Assembly (NCBI GenBank): GCA_020446945.1
Contig: JAGRDS010000002.1
Location: forward strand, 1-52,504
Direction of reading: 5' to 3'
Length of the DNA stretch: 52,504 bases
From: Parvularculaceae bacterium
Lineage (GTDB): Bacteria > Pseudomonadota > Alphaproteobacteria > Caulobacterales > Parvularculaceae
Shown: positions 1-9,418 of the stretch, piece by piece
Numbering within the stretch: the first letter of the stretch is position 1
Layout: each line of letters begins with the position of its first letter
Notes under the pieces: model-generated
Database searches by the model: none
The model's input: only the letters and a program-made list of their open reading frames with translations
What the model was told of the DNA's origin: nothing
Position numbers and translations under genes: made by a program

Positions 1-528
<528 letters not shown>

Positions 529-598
529 GGGTATCTCCCTTTGCGAACTGCTATAAATATCAATAGTTTACGCCGTTTCAGCTACCGCCGGGGCGGCG

Positions 599-625
599 TT
601 GGCACTCGATTGCGCCGAGTGCTGA
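599..625. promoter_or_regulatory. CIRCE operator (HrcA binding site) of groESL
   Basis: The site reads TTGGCACTC, nine bases, then GAGTGCTGA. This fits the CIRCE consensus TTAGCACTC-N9-GAGTGCTAA with one change in each arm. It lies about 71 bases upstream of the groES start and covers the expected transcription start of the promoter at 631-658. HrcA bound here would block initiation and release on heat shock. No hrcA gene is in the window. Confidence 0.93.
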
Positions 626-630
626 CAGCG

Positions 631-658
631 ATCTAGGAAAGCGATCGCCGATCGTCAA
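631..658 (-). promoter_or_regulatory. predicted groESL promoter
   Basis: On the minus strand TTGACG (653-658) is followed after 16 bases by CTAGAT (631-636), a good housekeeping-type -35/-10 pair. The leading CCTTGAC also resembles an alphaproteobacterial heat-shock sigma -35. Predicted initiation falls at about 624, inside the CIRCE element, as expected for a repressed promoter. Confidence 0.6.
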
Positions 659-900
659 GGGGCGTACCTGACCCGGCGCCGATGCGAAAAAGAGGTTTTT
701 AAAAGAGGGGCTTTCCTCCGATTGTGACCAATGCGCCGGAATTGCGCCGGAATCCGGCGTCTATTCGGTCGCAATTACCTGTTTTTAATGCGGTGCGAAC
801 GGGGATATCGCCATATTTCCATTTGCATTTAACCGGCGAAAAACACGACCGGTCTACCACCAGCGGCGGCGCAAAGCCGTCACTTAAAAGGAAGGATCAC

Positions 901-1569
901 ATGCGCAAGGCAGTCATATTGGGGGCCATGGCGATTTTCGCCGTTGGCTGCACCACCAATCCCTATACCGGCGAAAAGCGCGCAGGGCGTGTTGTCACAT
1001 CCGGCGCGGGCGGCGCCGCTGCGGGCGCTGCGGCCGGCGCCGTTATCGGCGCGGCCACCGGCAGCGCGGGCAAAGGTGCGGCGATCGGCGCGGCGGCCGG
1101 CGCTGTAATCGGCGGCGGCATCGGCGTCTATCAGGACCAGCAGCAGGCCAAGCTGCGCGAGCGGCTGTTGAACGCCGGCGTCCAGGTTCAGCGCGACGGC
1201 GACAATATTCACCTCATCATGCCTTCGGACATTACGTTTGACACCGCCTCGTCCGACATCAAGGCCGGCTTTTACGAGACGCTCAATGCGGTCGCGGAAG
1301 TCCTCGACGAGTTCGACAAGACAACGGTGACAGTCGCCGGCCACGCCGACAGCCGCGGCGCCGACGCATACAATATGGACCTGTCGCAAAAGCGCGCCCT
1401 GTCCGTATCGAACTATCTCGCCGCGCACGGCGTCGAACCGGCGCGATTGCGCGCGATCGGCTATGGCGAATCGCGGCCGATCGGCGACAATTCAACTGCG
1501 GCCGGCCAGGCGCTCAATCGCCGCGTCGAAGTGACGATCGATCCGATCGAGAGCGAATTCCGCAGCTAA
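901..1569 (+). CDS. OmpA-family peptidoglycan-binding lipoprotein with glycine-zipper segment
   Basis: This is a 222-residue outer-membrane lipoprotein. A short signal peptide ends at a lipobox-like AVGC (Cys about residue 17). It is followed by a Gly/Ala-rich glycine-zipper stretch (about residues 38-75, GAAAGAVIGAA repeats) that probably inserts in the membrane. The C-terminal OmpA/MotB domain (about 105-220) has the core AGHADSRGADAYNMDLSQKRA and the terminal NRRVEVTI, and binds peptidoglycan. The start at 901 is chosen because AAGGAAGGA lies 4-10 bases upstream and the signal peptide begins there; a longer upstream reading has no such support. The architecture matches the YiaD/YfiB-type group. 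A rho-independent terminator follows, so it is probably monocistronic. Confidence 0.88.
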   Translation: MRKAVILGAMAIFAVGCTTNPYTGEKRAGRVVTSGAGGAAAGAAAGAVIGAATGSAGKGAAIGAAAGAVIGGGIGVYQDQQQAKLRERLLNAGVQVQRDGDNIHLIMPSDITFDTASSDIKAGFYETLNAVAEVLDEFDKTTVTVAGHADSRGADAYNMDLSQKRALSVSNYLAAHGVEPARLRAIGYGESRPIGDNSTAAGQALNRRVEVTIDPIESEFRS

Positions 1570-1594
1570 CGGAACAGCATTGCGTACGCATCGA

Positions 1595-1624
1595 CCGCCC
1601 GGCGAAAGCCGGGCGGTTTTTTTT
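1595..1624 (+). terminator. rho-independent terminator after OmpA lipoprotein
   Basis: A perfect 9-bp stem CCGCCCGGC/GCCGGGCGG closes a GAAA tetraloop and is followed directly by eight T residues. It lies 26 bases after the lipoprotein stop codon. Confidence 0.93.
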
Positions 1625-1709
1625 GTCCGTTCACGTCTCGTTAACGATCCGGTTAATGGCTGAGAAACGGCTTTGGCCTAGGCTTTGCCGCAGTTCATAG
1701 GAGAGGGTG

Positions 1710-2807
1710 ATGAACTCGCGCCAAAGGTCTTCGCGATACGGCTTCGCATTGCATTTCGCAGTCGGCGCCACGAGCGCGGTGTTGCTTGCCGCTTCGTTAG
1801 TGCGCGGCATGCCGCCTTTCATAGAAAACGCCATCGGCGCGGCGCTCCTCGTAATTCTCTTTTTGCACGCGCGTATGGGCTTTGCGCTCGGCCGGATGCA
1901 GAATGAACTGGAAATCATGCGCCGCCTTTCCGATCGCGCCGCGTCGTCCGGTAAAGCCAGTTCGGAGGGTGTTGCAAAACAACTGCTCTCAGTGCCGGCG
2001 GGCTCGTTGAGCGCGAGCGAGGAGATTTCCCTGACCCGCGTGCGCGACGCGATAGAGGCCGGACGGATCGATCTGTACCTGCAGCCGATCGTCAGCCTGC
2101 CGCAAAGGAAGGCCCGCTTTTACGAGGCGTTCTCGCGACTTCGCGATGTGGACGGCAAGCTGATGAAGCCGACGGATTATCTCGCTGCGGCGGAGAGTGC
2201 GAATAAGATCGGCGTCATCGACAATATGATCCTGATGCGCTGCATCCAGGCGTTGCGCGAAGAACGAAATCGCGCGCCGCGTCTTGCGGTTTTCTGCAAT
2301 TTGTCGCCGGCGACGATCTACGATGAAGAGTTCTTCAATCAGCTAACGGACTATCTGGAATCCAACAGCGACCTTGCGTCCGGATTGATATTTGAATTCA
2401 CCTATCCGGCGATCCAGACCATGCACCCGCGCGTTCTCGAAAATCTCTCGGCCATAGCCTCGCGCGGATTCGAATTCTCGATCGATCATGTGCCCTCGAT
2501 CGATCTGGACTGGGAATATCTGCGCGATCGCAACTTCTCCTTCGCGAAGGCGCCGGCGAACCTGCTGCTTGCCGCAAGCCGGGGCGATGAAGCGTCCGTT
2601 TCGCGGCTGATGAGCGTCAGAAAGCGCCTGTCTGACGCTGGCGTCGATCTCATTGCGGAAAAAATCGAATTTGAAAACCACATGCCGGAAATTCTCTCTC
2701 TCGGCATTGATTACGGACAGGGAAACCTTTTCGGCGCCGCCCGGCGCGCTGATTTTTACCTCGGCGCGCAAGAGCCGGCGGACAGCGGCGATAAAGCCGC
2801 CGCCTGA
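1710..2807 (+). CDS. membrane-anchored degenerate EAL-domain protein (TipF-like)
   Basis: The protein has about 365 residues: two N-terminal hydrophobic segments (about 10-32 and 38-58), a short probable coiled coil (about 62-80), then an EAL domain (about 105-350). EAL domains hydrolyse or bind cyclic di-GMP. Motifs seen are YEAFSRL in place of EAL, NLSP, FEFTY for the ExTE glutamate, AKAP, AEKIEFE and YGQGNLFG. The paired aspartates of DDFG are replaced by D-H (IDHVPS), so one metal ligand is lost and catalysis is doubtful. Two membrane helices with a non-catalytic EAL domain recall Caulobacter TipF, a c-di-GMP-binding flagellum-positioning protein; that match is inference. ATG 1710 is preferred over the GTG at 1707 because GGAGAGG lies just upstream. 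Confidence 0.78.
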   Translation: MNSRQRSSRYGFALHFAVGATSAVLLAASLVRGMPPFIENAIGAALLVILFLHARMGFALGRMQNELEIMRRLSDRAASSGKASSEGVAKQLLSVPAGSLSASEEISLTRVRDAIEAGRIDLYLQPIVSLPQRKARFYEAFSRLRDVDGKLMKPTDYLAAAESANKIGVIDNMILMRCIQALREERNRAPRLAVFCNLSPATIYDEEFFNQLTDYLESNSDLASGLIFEFTYPAIQTMHPRVLENLSAIASRGFEFSIDHVPSIDLDWEYLRDRNFSFAKAPANLLLAASRGDEASVSRLMSVRKRLSDAGVDLIAEKIEFENHMPEILSLGIDYGQGNLFGAARRADFYLGAQEPADSGDKAAA

Positions 2808-2863
2808 CTCTTTCGGCGCAGACCGCTTGACCGGCGCGCACGCGGCGAATTACGCCTTTCATC

Positions 2864-3715
2864 ATGACGGCGCCTCAATTCATCGACGGACTTGCACAAA
2901 TCGCCGAGCGCTTCGATGCGCTCCTTTGCGACGCCTGGGGCGTCATTCATAACGGCGTGCGGCTGTTTGACGGCGTCGAAGAAGCGTTATTGAATTTTCA
3001 GCGCTTACGCGGTCCGGTCGTCATCCTGACGAACGCGCCGCGACCGTCCTCGATCATCCCCGCCCAACTGGACAGGATCGGACTTTCGTCGCGCGCCTAT
3101 GACGCGGTTGTGACCTCGGGCGATGCGACGCGCGCTGCGATCGAAGCGCTGTCGCCCGGCGCGGCTTACCGGCTTGGGCCGGACAAGGACCTTTCGCTTT
3201 ACGAAAATCTCGATGTGCGTTTCGCGCCAGTCGATAGCGCCGATTTCATCGTGTGTACGGGGCTTGTCGATGATTCCCGCGAAACGCCGGCGGACTATAC
3301 TGAATTTCTGAAAGGCGCCGCCGCGCGGCGCCTGCCGATGGTGTGCGCAAATCCGGATATCGTCGTTCGCTGGGGCGATCGGCTCGTTTATTGCGCGGGT
3401 GCGCTGGCGCAGGCCTATGAAGCGCTGGGCGGTCATGTCGTTTACGGTGGAAAGCCGTACGCGCCGATCTACGAACTTGCATTTCAGCGCCTTGAAACTG
3501 CGGCCGGGCGCAGGCTGGACCGCCGGCGCATCCTCGCCGTCGGCGACGGCGTCAACACCGATATCGCCGGCGCCAATCGCAATGGGTTTCCGGCGCTGTT
3601 CGTCGCGGCGAAGGGCGGCGTTCATGACGGCGCCGGGGACGCGGCGTCGATTGCAAACGCATTGGAGCGGGCAGGCGTGACGGCGAATTACGTCTCGGCG
3701 GAGCTGACATGGTGA
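2864..3715 (+). CDS. HAD-superfamily class IIA hydrolase (TIGR01459 type)
   Basis: A 283-residue cytosolic phosphatase-like protein of the NagD branch. Motif I is LLCDAWGVIHNG (about residues 20-31), with the DxWGV form typical of the alphaproteobacterial TIGR01459 group rather than DxDG. Motif II is VILTNAPRP, the motif III lysine is in VVYGGKPY, and motif IV is AVGDGVNTDIAGA. All four HAD catalytic motifs are present, so activity is expected; the substrate is unknown. Its stop overlaps the ribF start by 7 bases. The link with ribF suggests, without proof, a role in flavin or nucleotide phosphate turnover. Confidence 0.88.
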   Translation: MTAPQFIDGLAQIAERFDALLCDAWGVIHNGVRLFDGVEEALLNFQRLRGPVVILTNAPRPSSIIPAQLDRIGLSSRAYDAVVTSGDATRAAIEALSPGAAYRLGPDKDLSLYENLDVRFAPVDSADFIVCTGLVDDSRETPADYTEFLKGAAARRLPMVCANPDIVVRWGDRLVYCAGALAQAYEALGGHVVYGGKPYAPIYELAFQRLETAAGRRLDRRRILAVGDGVNTDIAGANRNGFPALFVAAKGGVHDGAGDAASIANALERAGVTANYVSAELTW

Positions 3716-4626
3716 ATGACAAGGCGATCATTGCGGCCATCGGGAATTTCGACGGCGTTCATCGCGGACATGCCGCGCTGATAAAGCGCACTTCCGATTT
3801 TGCGCGGGAAAAGGGCGCGATTGCGGGCGCGGTTGTGTTCGATCCCCACCCCCGGCGCTATTTCCGCCCCGGCGATCCGCCATTCCTTATCACGGCGCCG
3901 GAAGATCGCGACCGCCTGCTCGCCGAAGCCGGCGCCGAAGTCGTGCAGTCTGTCAAATTCGACGCGCAACTTGCGAAATTGTCGCCGGAAGAATTCGTGC
4001 GCGACGTGTTGAAAGGCCGGCTTTCACTCGCCGGCGTCGTGGCGGGCGCCGATTTTCGGTTCGGCGCGGACCGCGCCGGGGATGCCGCCCGCCTGAAGGC
4101 GCTGGCGGAAAAGTTCGCGCTGGCGCCTCTTGTTCTCCCACCGGTCGCGGAAAAGGGCCATTCCGACAAGATCGGCTCAACGGCCATTCGCGAGGCGCTG
4201 CTTTCCGGCGCCGTCGATCGCGCGCGCGAAATGCTGGGCCGCGCGTGGAGCGTCAAGGGCGATGTGGTCGAGGGCAACAAGGTGGGGCGAACGCTCGGTT
4301 TTCCGACGGCGAATCTGACGCTCGGCGAACTCATAGAGCCGCGGCGCGGCGTCTACGCCGTGAAAGCGATCGCCCGAGGGACGACATTTGACGGCGTCGC
4401 CAATTTCGGCCGGCGCCCGACCGTCGGCGCGCCCGCGCCATTGCTCGAAGCGCATTTGTTCGACTTCGCCGGCGACCTTTACGGCGAAACGCTCGAAGTC
4501 GTTTTCGTGAAGTTCATGCGCGATGAAATGAAGTTTTCAGGGCTCGACGCCTTGAAAGAACAAATCGTTTCGGATTGCGCTGAGGCGCGCCGCATACTGT
4601 CAAAATCAGAGTTCGAGACCCATTGA
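3709..4626 (+). CDS. ribF: bifunctional riboflavin kinase / FAD synthetase
   Basis: RibF phosphorylates riboflavin to FMN and adenylates FMN to FAD. The 305-residue length is normal. The N-terminal adenylyltransferase domain (about 1-180) has AIGNFDGVHRGH, the HIGH-like nucleotide-binding motif, plus GADFRFGADRAGD and the STAIREALLSG motif. The C-terminal flavokinase domain (about 185-300) has GRTLGFPTAN, GVYAVKA, the VANFGRRPT metal/flavin motif and FVKFMRDE. It starts inside the end of the HAD gene, indicating translational coupling; GTG at 3712 is an alternative start. Its 3' end overlaps the convergent DUF2799 gene by 21 bases. Confidence 0.96.
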   Translation: MVNDKAIIAAIGNFDGVHRGHAALIKRTSDFAREKGAIAGAVVFDPHPRRYFRPGDPPFLITAPEDRDRLLAEAGAEVVQSVKFDAQLAKLSPEEFVRDVLKGRLSLAGVVAGADFRFGADRAGDAARLKALAEKFALAPLVLPPVAEKGHSDKIGSTAIREALLSGAVDRAREMLGRAWSVKGDVVEGNKVGRTLGFPTANLTLGELIEPRRGVYAVKAIARGTTFDGVANFGRRPTVGAPAPLLEAHLFDFAGDLYGETLEVVFVKFMRDEMKFSGLDALKEQIVSDCAEARRILSKSEFETH

Positions 4627-5259
4627 AAGCAATTCGATGCGATAGGCGTCAAGCGCGGCTTTCGAAGACTCAATCGTTTCGACCATCTCGGGAAGCTTGC
4701 GTTCAATGCGATCGATTTCGCGCTGACGGAATTCCGCGTCCTGACGTTCGTGTTCGCGATCCTCATTGCTGATCGACGGTTTTAAATACCGCTTTTCCGC
4801 AACCCGAAGCAGATAGCGATGGCGATCCAGATCGGCGCTCGCGGATTCATAATTGCGAATCGCCTCGTCCGCCGCTTCGTTCAGCGTGAACAGTTTTCCG
4901 CCGAGCGCGAAGCTGGTCAAAAACGTCGCCTCGTCCAGACCGCGGCATACGCCTTCATATTTTCCGCCCGACCGGCCGGCCGCAAATCCGCCCTCAGCGG
5001 TGCAATAGATTTTCAAACCCTCCGCGCGCGCGCTTTGATAGGCTTCGGCGTCGGCGGGATAACCGGCATCCGCGCACGCGGTCATGCTTGCGACGGCCTC
5101 TTTCCCGGATTGGCCTGATTTGCCGGCGGCGAGACCAATCGCCGCCCAATCGGCGCGCGAACAATCGGCCGTCGCGACGTCGCTTGCGCAACCGGCGCAA
5201 AGCAACGCGGCCGGCGCGACGGCGCGAATGGCGAATCTGGTTCCAAAAAAGCCCCGCAT
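4606..5259 (-). CDS. DUF2799-domain lipoprotein
   Basis: A predicted lipoprotein of about 217 residues. The signal peptide begins MRGFFGTRFAIRAV and ends at lipobox LCAGC. The DUF2799 pattern follows: a Cys (ADCSRADW), W...G...AAG, a Cys-containing repeat, YPADAEAYQSARAEGLKIYC and GKYEGVC. These spaced Cys and Gly residues resemble a small surface or secreted domain of unknown function. The C-terminal half (about 125-205) is charged and probably a coiled coil (REHERQDAEFRQREIDRIERKL). ATG at 5259 is chosen over a TTG 36 bases upstream because the signal peptide begins there. It converges on ribF with a 21-base tail overlap. Confidence 0.75.
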   Translation of the reverse strand: MRGFFGTRFAIRAVAPAALLCAGCASDVATADCSRADWAAIGLAAGKSGQSGKEAVASMTACADAGYPADAEAYQSARAEGLKIYCTAEGGFAAGRSGGKYEGVCRGLDEATFLTSFALGGKLFTLNEAADEAIRNYESASADLDRHRYLLRVAEKRYLKPSISNEDREHERQDAEFRQREIDRIERKLPEMVETIESSKAALDAYRIELLSMGLEL

Positions 5260-5464
5260 CGCCGATAAATTCTCAATTGTCGCGGCGTCTTGCAAGCCCG
5301 GCGGCGATTCTGCGCCGCCGCCGCCCGCGGGGCGGCGTTAACCACGCGCGCGACTATGCGCCGGCCGCCATGGCGCGCCCCAAATTCGCCCCAATAAGTC
5401 CTAGGCTTATCCGCCCGGCGCCCTTTTCCGAGCGCCGGGGCGGCGCAGTAGAGGAGTGCGCATT

Positions 5465-6298
5465 ATGTCAGCCGGTGTGAAAATTCCTGTAATGCGAAAG
5501 ATAATTCTTGTCGCCACAGCGTTCAGCGTCGCCGCGCTCGCGCCGGCGGGCGCGTTCGCGGGCGGTCGCCATGGCGGTCATTACGCAGGCTATCACGGCG
5601 GATACTACGGAGGCTACTATGGCGGTTACCATGGCGCCCGACATTACCGGCCGCATCATTATAATTACGGGTATTATCCCTATTACAGCCGGCATGGTTA
5701 CTACAATCATCGCCGTTACCGGGGCGGGCGCATTAGCGGCGGCGAAGCGGCGCTGATTGCGGCCGGAATTGTCGGCGGCGTCATCCTGATCGACCGCGCG
5801 CTCGACAATCGCACGCGATACGATCGCGATCGATATGACGAACGCTATTACGATAATCGCCGTTATAGCGACCGGTATCGGCGCGGCGCCTTTCCGGATG
5901 ATGATTATTACTACCAGCGCGACGATCGTTTTTATGACGGACGGGACGCTGAACGGCCCTATGACGGGCGCGAATTCTATGCGCCGGACAACCGCTCGTC
6001 GACGCCGACGGGCGAACTGGACGAGCGCCTTCTCGGCGGCGGCGACCGCAACCCGCAAAGTGCGCGCCTCATTGACGCGGCTTTTCGCGAGTGCGTCGCC
6101 GAAACGCGCGGCGCCGCCGGCGCCGGCGGAATGCAGGTCGCCATGCCAGGCGCGCCGACGCGGGTCGAAACGCTGGCGGACGGGTCGGTGCGGATGTCGG
6201 CCCAGTTCCGCGCGTCGAATGCGCGCGGCGACAGCTGGACGCGCCGGTTCACCTGCGAAACGGATGGCCAGGGGGTCCGCTTCCTTCAGGTCGACTAG
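5465..6298 (+). CDS. secreted Gly/Tyr/His-rich protein of unknown function
   Basis: A 277-residue protein with a Sec signal peptide (about residues 10-34, ending at GAFA|GG). A low-complexity zone rich in Gly, Tyr and His follows (HGGYYGGYYGGYHG), then a single hydrophobic segment GGEAALIAAGIVGGVILID (about 90-110), a long Arg/Asp/Tyr-rich linker (about 115-180), and a compact C-terminal domain (about 200-277) with two Cys (AFRECVAE and RFTCETDG) that could form a disulfide. ATG 5465 is supported by GAGGAG eight bases upstream; ATG 5492 is possible. Similar proteins are common in alphaproteobacteria without assigned function. His/Tyr richness permits metal binding, but this is only a possibility. 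Confidence 0.72.
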   Translation: MSAGVKIPVMRKIILVATAFSVAALAPAGAFAGGRHGGHYAGYHGGYYGGYYGGYHGARHYRPHHYNYGYYPYYSRHGYYNHRRYRGGRISGGEAALIAAGIVGGVILIDRALDNRTRYDRDRYDERYYDNRRYSDRYRRGAFPDDDYYYQRDDRFYDGRDAERPYDGREFYAPDNRSSTPTGELDERLLGGGDRNPQSARLIDAAFRECVAETRGAAGAGGMQVAMPGAPTRVETLADGSVRMSAQFRASNARGDSWTRRFTCETDGQGVRFLQVD

Positions 6299-6484
6299 GG
6301 CGCAGGCTCCTGCTAGAAGCCTTTTATGGTGATTTCGATTGCAATCCCTCGCTCAAAGGCGGGCCTTTTTGTTCGACGGACCCGAATTAGGGGCCCGCAC
6401 CGCGATTTCGCGCAGGCTTGACGCGCGGCGCGGCTGCGGGTTTTTCCTCCTCCCTGACAACCCCTGTTCGAGAAAGATTGAACG

Positions 6485-9418
6485 ATGCCCCCTGCATCGA
6501 AAAACGGCGCCTCGCCCGAGGCCGCGTCACGCGACTACAAATCCACGCTGTTCCTGCCGGAGACGGATTTTCCGATGCGCGCAGGCCTGCCGAAGGCCGA
6601 GCCGGAATATCTGAAAGAGTGGGAGGCGGCGGACATTTACGGGCGACTTCGCGCCGAAGCGGCGGGACGGACGAAATATGTCCTTCATGACGGGCCGCCT
6701 TACGCCAACGGCCATCTTCATATGGGGCACGCTTTCAACAAGATCCTCAAGGATCTCGTCGTGCGCTCGCGCCAGATGATGGGTTTTGATTCCAATTACG
6801 TGCCCGGCTGGGATTGCCACGGTTTGCCGATCGAATGGAAAGTCGAAGAGGATTTCCGCGCGCGCGGCAAATCAAAGCGCGAAGTGCCCGTGCCGGAATT
6901 TCGCGCGGCCTGTCGCGCCTACGCCGAAAAATGGGTGGCGATCCAGAGCGAGGAATTCAAGCGATACGGCGTCGTCGGCGACTGGAAAAATCCGTATACG
7001 ACGATGGCCTTCGACGCCGAGGCCGCGATCGTTTCGGAGTTCCTGAAATTCGTCGATATGGGGCTCGTTTATCGCGGCTCCAAGCCCGTTATGTGGTCGC
7101 CGGTTGAGCAGACGGCGCTCGCCGAGGCGGAAATCGAATATCACGATCACCAGTCGACGACGATCTGGGTGAAGTTTCCGGTGACGAAAGGTTCGGCCGA
7201 GGGCGCGTGCGTCGTCATCTGGACGACGACGCCGTGGACGATCCCCGGCAATCGCGCGATTTCCTATGGGCCGAAAATTTCCTATGGCCTGTACGAAGTG
7301 ACGGCGATGGAAAAAGTCGTCGATCCGAAATCAGGCGAGGAACTGACGCCCTGGACGAAAGTCGGCGAGAAGCTGATCGTCGCTGACAAGCTCTGGGAAA
7401 GCGTCCGGTCGAACGGCAAGATCGCCGCAGCGAACCGGATAGGCGACATCGATCCGGCCGGTTTCGTATGCGCGCATCCCCTGAATGGTTTTCACGGCGG
7501 ATACGGTTTCGACGTTCCGCTGCTCGCCGGCGATCATGTCACGGAAGAAGACGGAACCGGTTTCGTACACACCGCGCCCGGTCACGGCCAGGATGATTAT
7601 ATCGTGTACGTATCGACGTTTGGCGCAGACGTTGAAATTCCGCATACGGTTGATGAGTTCGGCGCGTTTACGAGCGATGCGCCGGGGTTTGAAGGCAAGA
7701 AGGTTCTTATACTCGAAGGTAAAAAGGCCGGCAGGGACGGCGACGCAAACGCCGCCGTCATTGCGGCCCTTATCGAGCATGGCGAACTTCTCGCGCGCGG
7801 CCGGCTGACGCACTCCTATCCGCACTCCTGGCGTTCGAAAGCGCCGGTCATCTTCCGCAATACGCCGCAATGGTTCATTGCGCTCGACCGGAAAAAACCG
7901 GACGGCGCGACGCTGCGCGAGGATGCTCTCGCGGCGATCGACGCGACGACGTTCACCCCGCCCGCAGGCAAGAACCGATTGAGAGCCATGATTGAAGGGC
8001 GCCCCGACTGGCTCGTTTCGCGACAGCGCGCCTGGGGCGTGCCTATCGCAATCTTCGTCAACCGCAAGACGGGCGAGATATTGAACGACGCGGATGTCAA
8101 TAAACGCATTATCGATGCGGTTCGCGAACGCGGCGCCGACGCATGGTTCGATACGCCGCCGCAAGTATTCCTCGGCGCTGCGGGCTCGGACAATGAATTC
8201 GAGAAAATCGAGGACATTCTCGATGTCTGGTTCGATTCAGGTTCAACCCATTCCTTCGTTCTTGAAGGCCGCAAGGATCTGAAATGGCCGGCCGATCTTT
8301 ATCTTGAAGGCTCGGACCAGCATCGCGGCTGGTTTCATTCATCGCTTCTTGAAAGCTGCGGCACGCGCGGTCGCGCGCCCTATGACGGCGTCCTGACGCA
8401 CGGCTTCGTCCTCGACAAGGACGGGCGCAAAATGTCGAAATCCCTCGGCAATGTCGTCGATCCGGCCGACATCATGAAAGACTACGGCGCTGATATTCTG
8501 CGCATATGGGTCGCAAGTTCCGACTTTTCTGACGATTTGCGCATCGGCAAGGAAATCATCGGTTCGTCCGTCGACGCCTATAGAAAAGTCAGGAACACGA
8601 TCCGCTACCTTCTCGGCGCGCTGAAGGGCTTTTCAGATGCCGAAAGGCTGTCGCGCGCGGACATGCCGGAGCTGGAGCGTTACATGCTGCACCTCGTCTC
8701 GAAACTGAATGACGAGGTTCGCGCCGGGTATGAGGCGTTCGATTTCAAAGGCGTATGGCGAAAAGTTTTCGACTTCTGCACGCTCGATCTGTCTGCGTTC
8801 TACCTCGATATAAGAAAGGACAGCCTTTATTGCGACATGCCTGACGAGGCGTCGCGGCGCGCGGCGCGCACGGTGATGGATATTGTTTTCGACCACCTCA
8901 CGGCATGGATCGCGCCGGTTCTCGTATTTACGATGGAAGAGGCCTGGCGCAGCCGGGGCCGGACGGGTTCGGTGCATCTGCGCGCAGCGCCTGAAACCGA
9001 CACCGGCTGGCGCGACGAAGCGCTCGCCGCGCAATGGTCAAAGCTGCGGCGCATTCGGCGCGTGGCGACCGGAGCGATCGAGGTTGAAAGGCGAGAGAAA
9101 CGAATCGGCGCCAGTCTTGAAGCGGCGCCGACGCTTTATCTGGGCGACGATACGCTTCTTTCAGTTGTCGAAACGCGCGATTTGTCGGAGCTCTTCATCA
9201 CCTCGCAGGTGAGAATTGAAAAAGGCGAAGGGCCTGCGCACGCATTCCGGCTCGAAGACGTAAAGGGCGTCAGCGTCGTTGTCGCCGAAACCGTTCACGA
9301 CAAATGTCAGCGTTGCTGGCGTTATACGCCGGATGTCGGATCGGTCGGCGATTATCCTGACGCCTGCGCGCGTTGCGCCGGCGCTGTCGCGCGATCAGGC
9401 GGGGCCGCCTCGTCATGA
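6485..9418 (+). CDS. ileS: isoleucyl-tRNA synthetase
   Basis: IleRS charges tRNA-Ile and edits mischarged valine. The 977-residue length fits the family. The class I signature HIGH appears as NGHLHMGHAFNK and the KMSKS loop as GRKMSKSLGN. The editing-domain sequence CVVIWTTTPWTIPGNRA and the sequence GWDCHGLPIEWKVEE are typical. A C-terminal zinc ribbon CQRCW...CARC is present, as in the bacterial ileS1 type. It overlaps lspA by four bases (ATGA), the common ileS-lspA arrangement. A probable tRNA-Ile2 gene is elsewhere in this window. Confidence 0.98.
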   Translation: MPPASKNGASPEAASRDYKSTLFLPETDFPMRAGLPKAEPEYLKEWEAADIYGRLRAEAAGRTKYVLHDGPPYANGHLHMGHAFNKILKDLVVRSRQMMGFDSNYVPGWDCHGLPIEWKVEEDFRARGKSKREVPVPEFRAACRAYAEKWVAIQSEEFKRYGVVGDWKNPYTTMAFDAEAAIVSEFLKFVDMGLVYRGSKPVMWSPVEQTALAEAEIEYHDHQSTTIWVKFPVTKGSAEGACVVIWTTTPWTIPGNRAISYGPKISYGLYEVTAMEKVVDPKSGEELTPWTKVGEKLIVADKLWESVRSNGKIAAANRIGDIDPAGFVCAHPLNGFHGGYGFDVPLLAGDHVTEEDGTGFVHTAPGHGQDDYIVYVSTFGADVEIPHTVDEFGAFTSDAPGFEGKKVLILEGKKAGRDGDANAAVIAALIEHGELLARGRLTHSYPHSWRSKAPVIFRNTPQWFIALDRKKPDGATLREDALAAIDATTFTPPAGKNRLRAMIEGRPDWLVSRQRAWGVPIAIFVNRKTGEILNDADVNKRIIDAVRERGADAWFDTPPQVFLGAAGSDNEFEKIEDILDVWFDSGSTHSFVLEGRKDLKWPADLYLEGSDQHRGWFHSSLLESCGTRGRAPYDGVLTHGFVLDKDGRKMSKSLGNVVDPADIMKDYGADILRIWVASSDFSDDLRIGKEIIGSSVDAYRKVRNTIRYLLGALKGFSDAERLSRADMPELERYMLHLVSKLNDEVRAGYEAFDFKGVWRKVFDFCTLDLSAFYLDIRKDSLYCDMPDEASRRAARTVMDIVFDHLTAWIAPVLVFTMEEAWRSRGRTGSVHLRAAPETDTGWRDEALAAQWSKLRRIRRVATGAIEVERREKRIGASLEAAPTLYLGDDTLLSVVETRDLSELFITSQVRIEKGEGPAHAFRLEDVKGVSVVVAETVHDKCQRCWRYTPDVGSVGDYPDACARCAGAVARSGGAASS

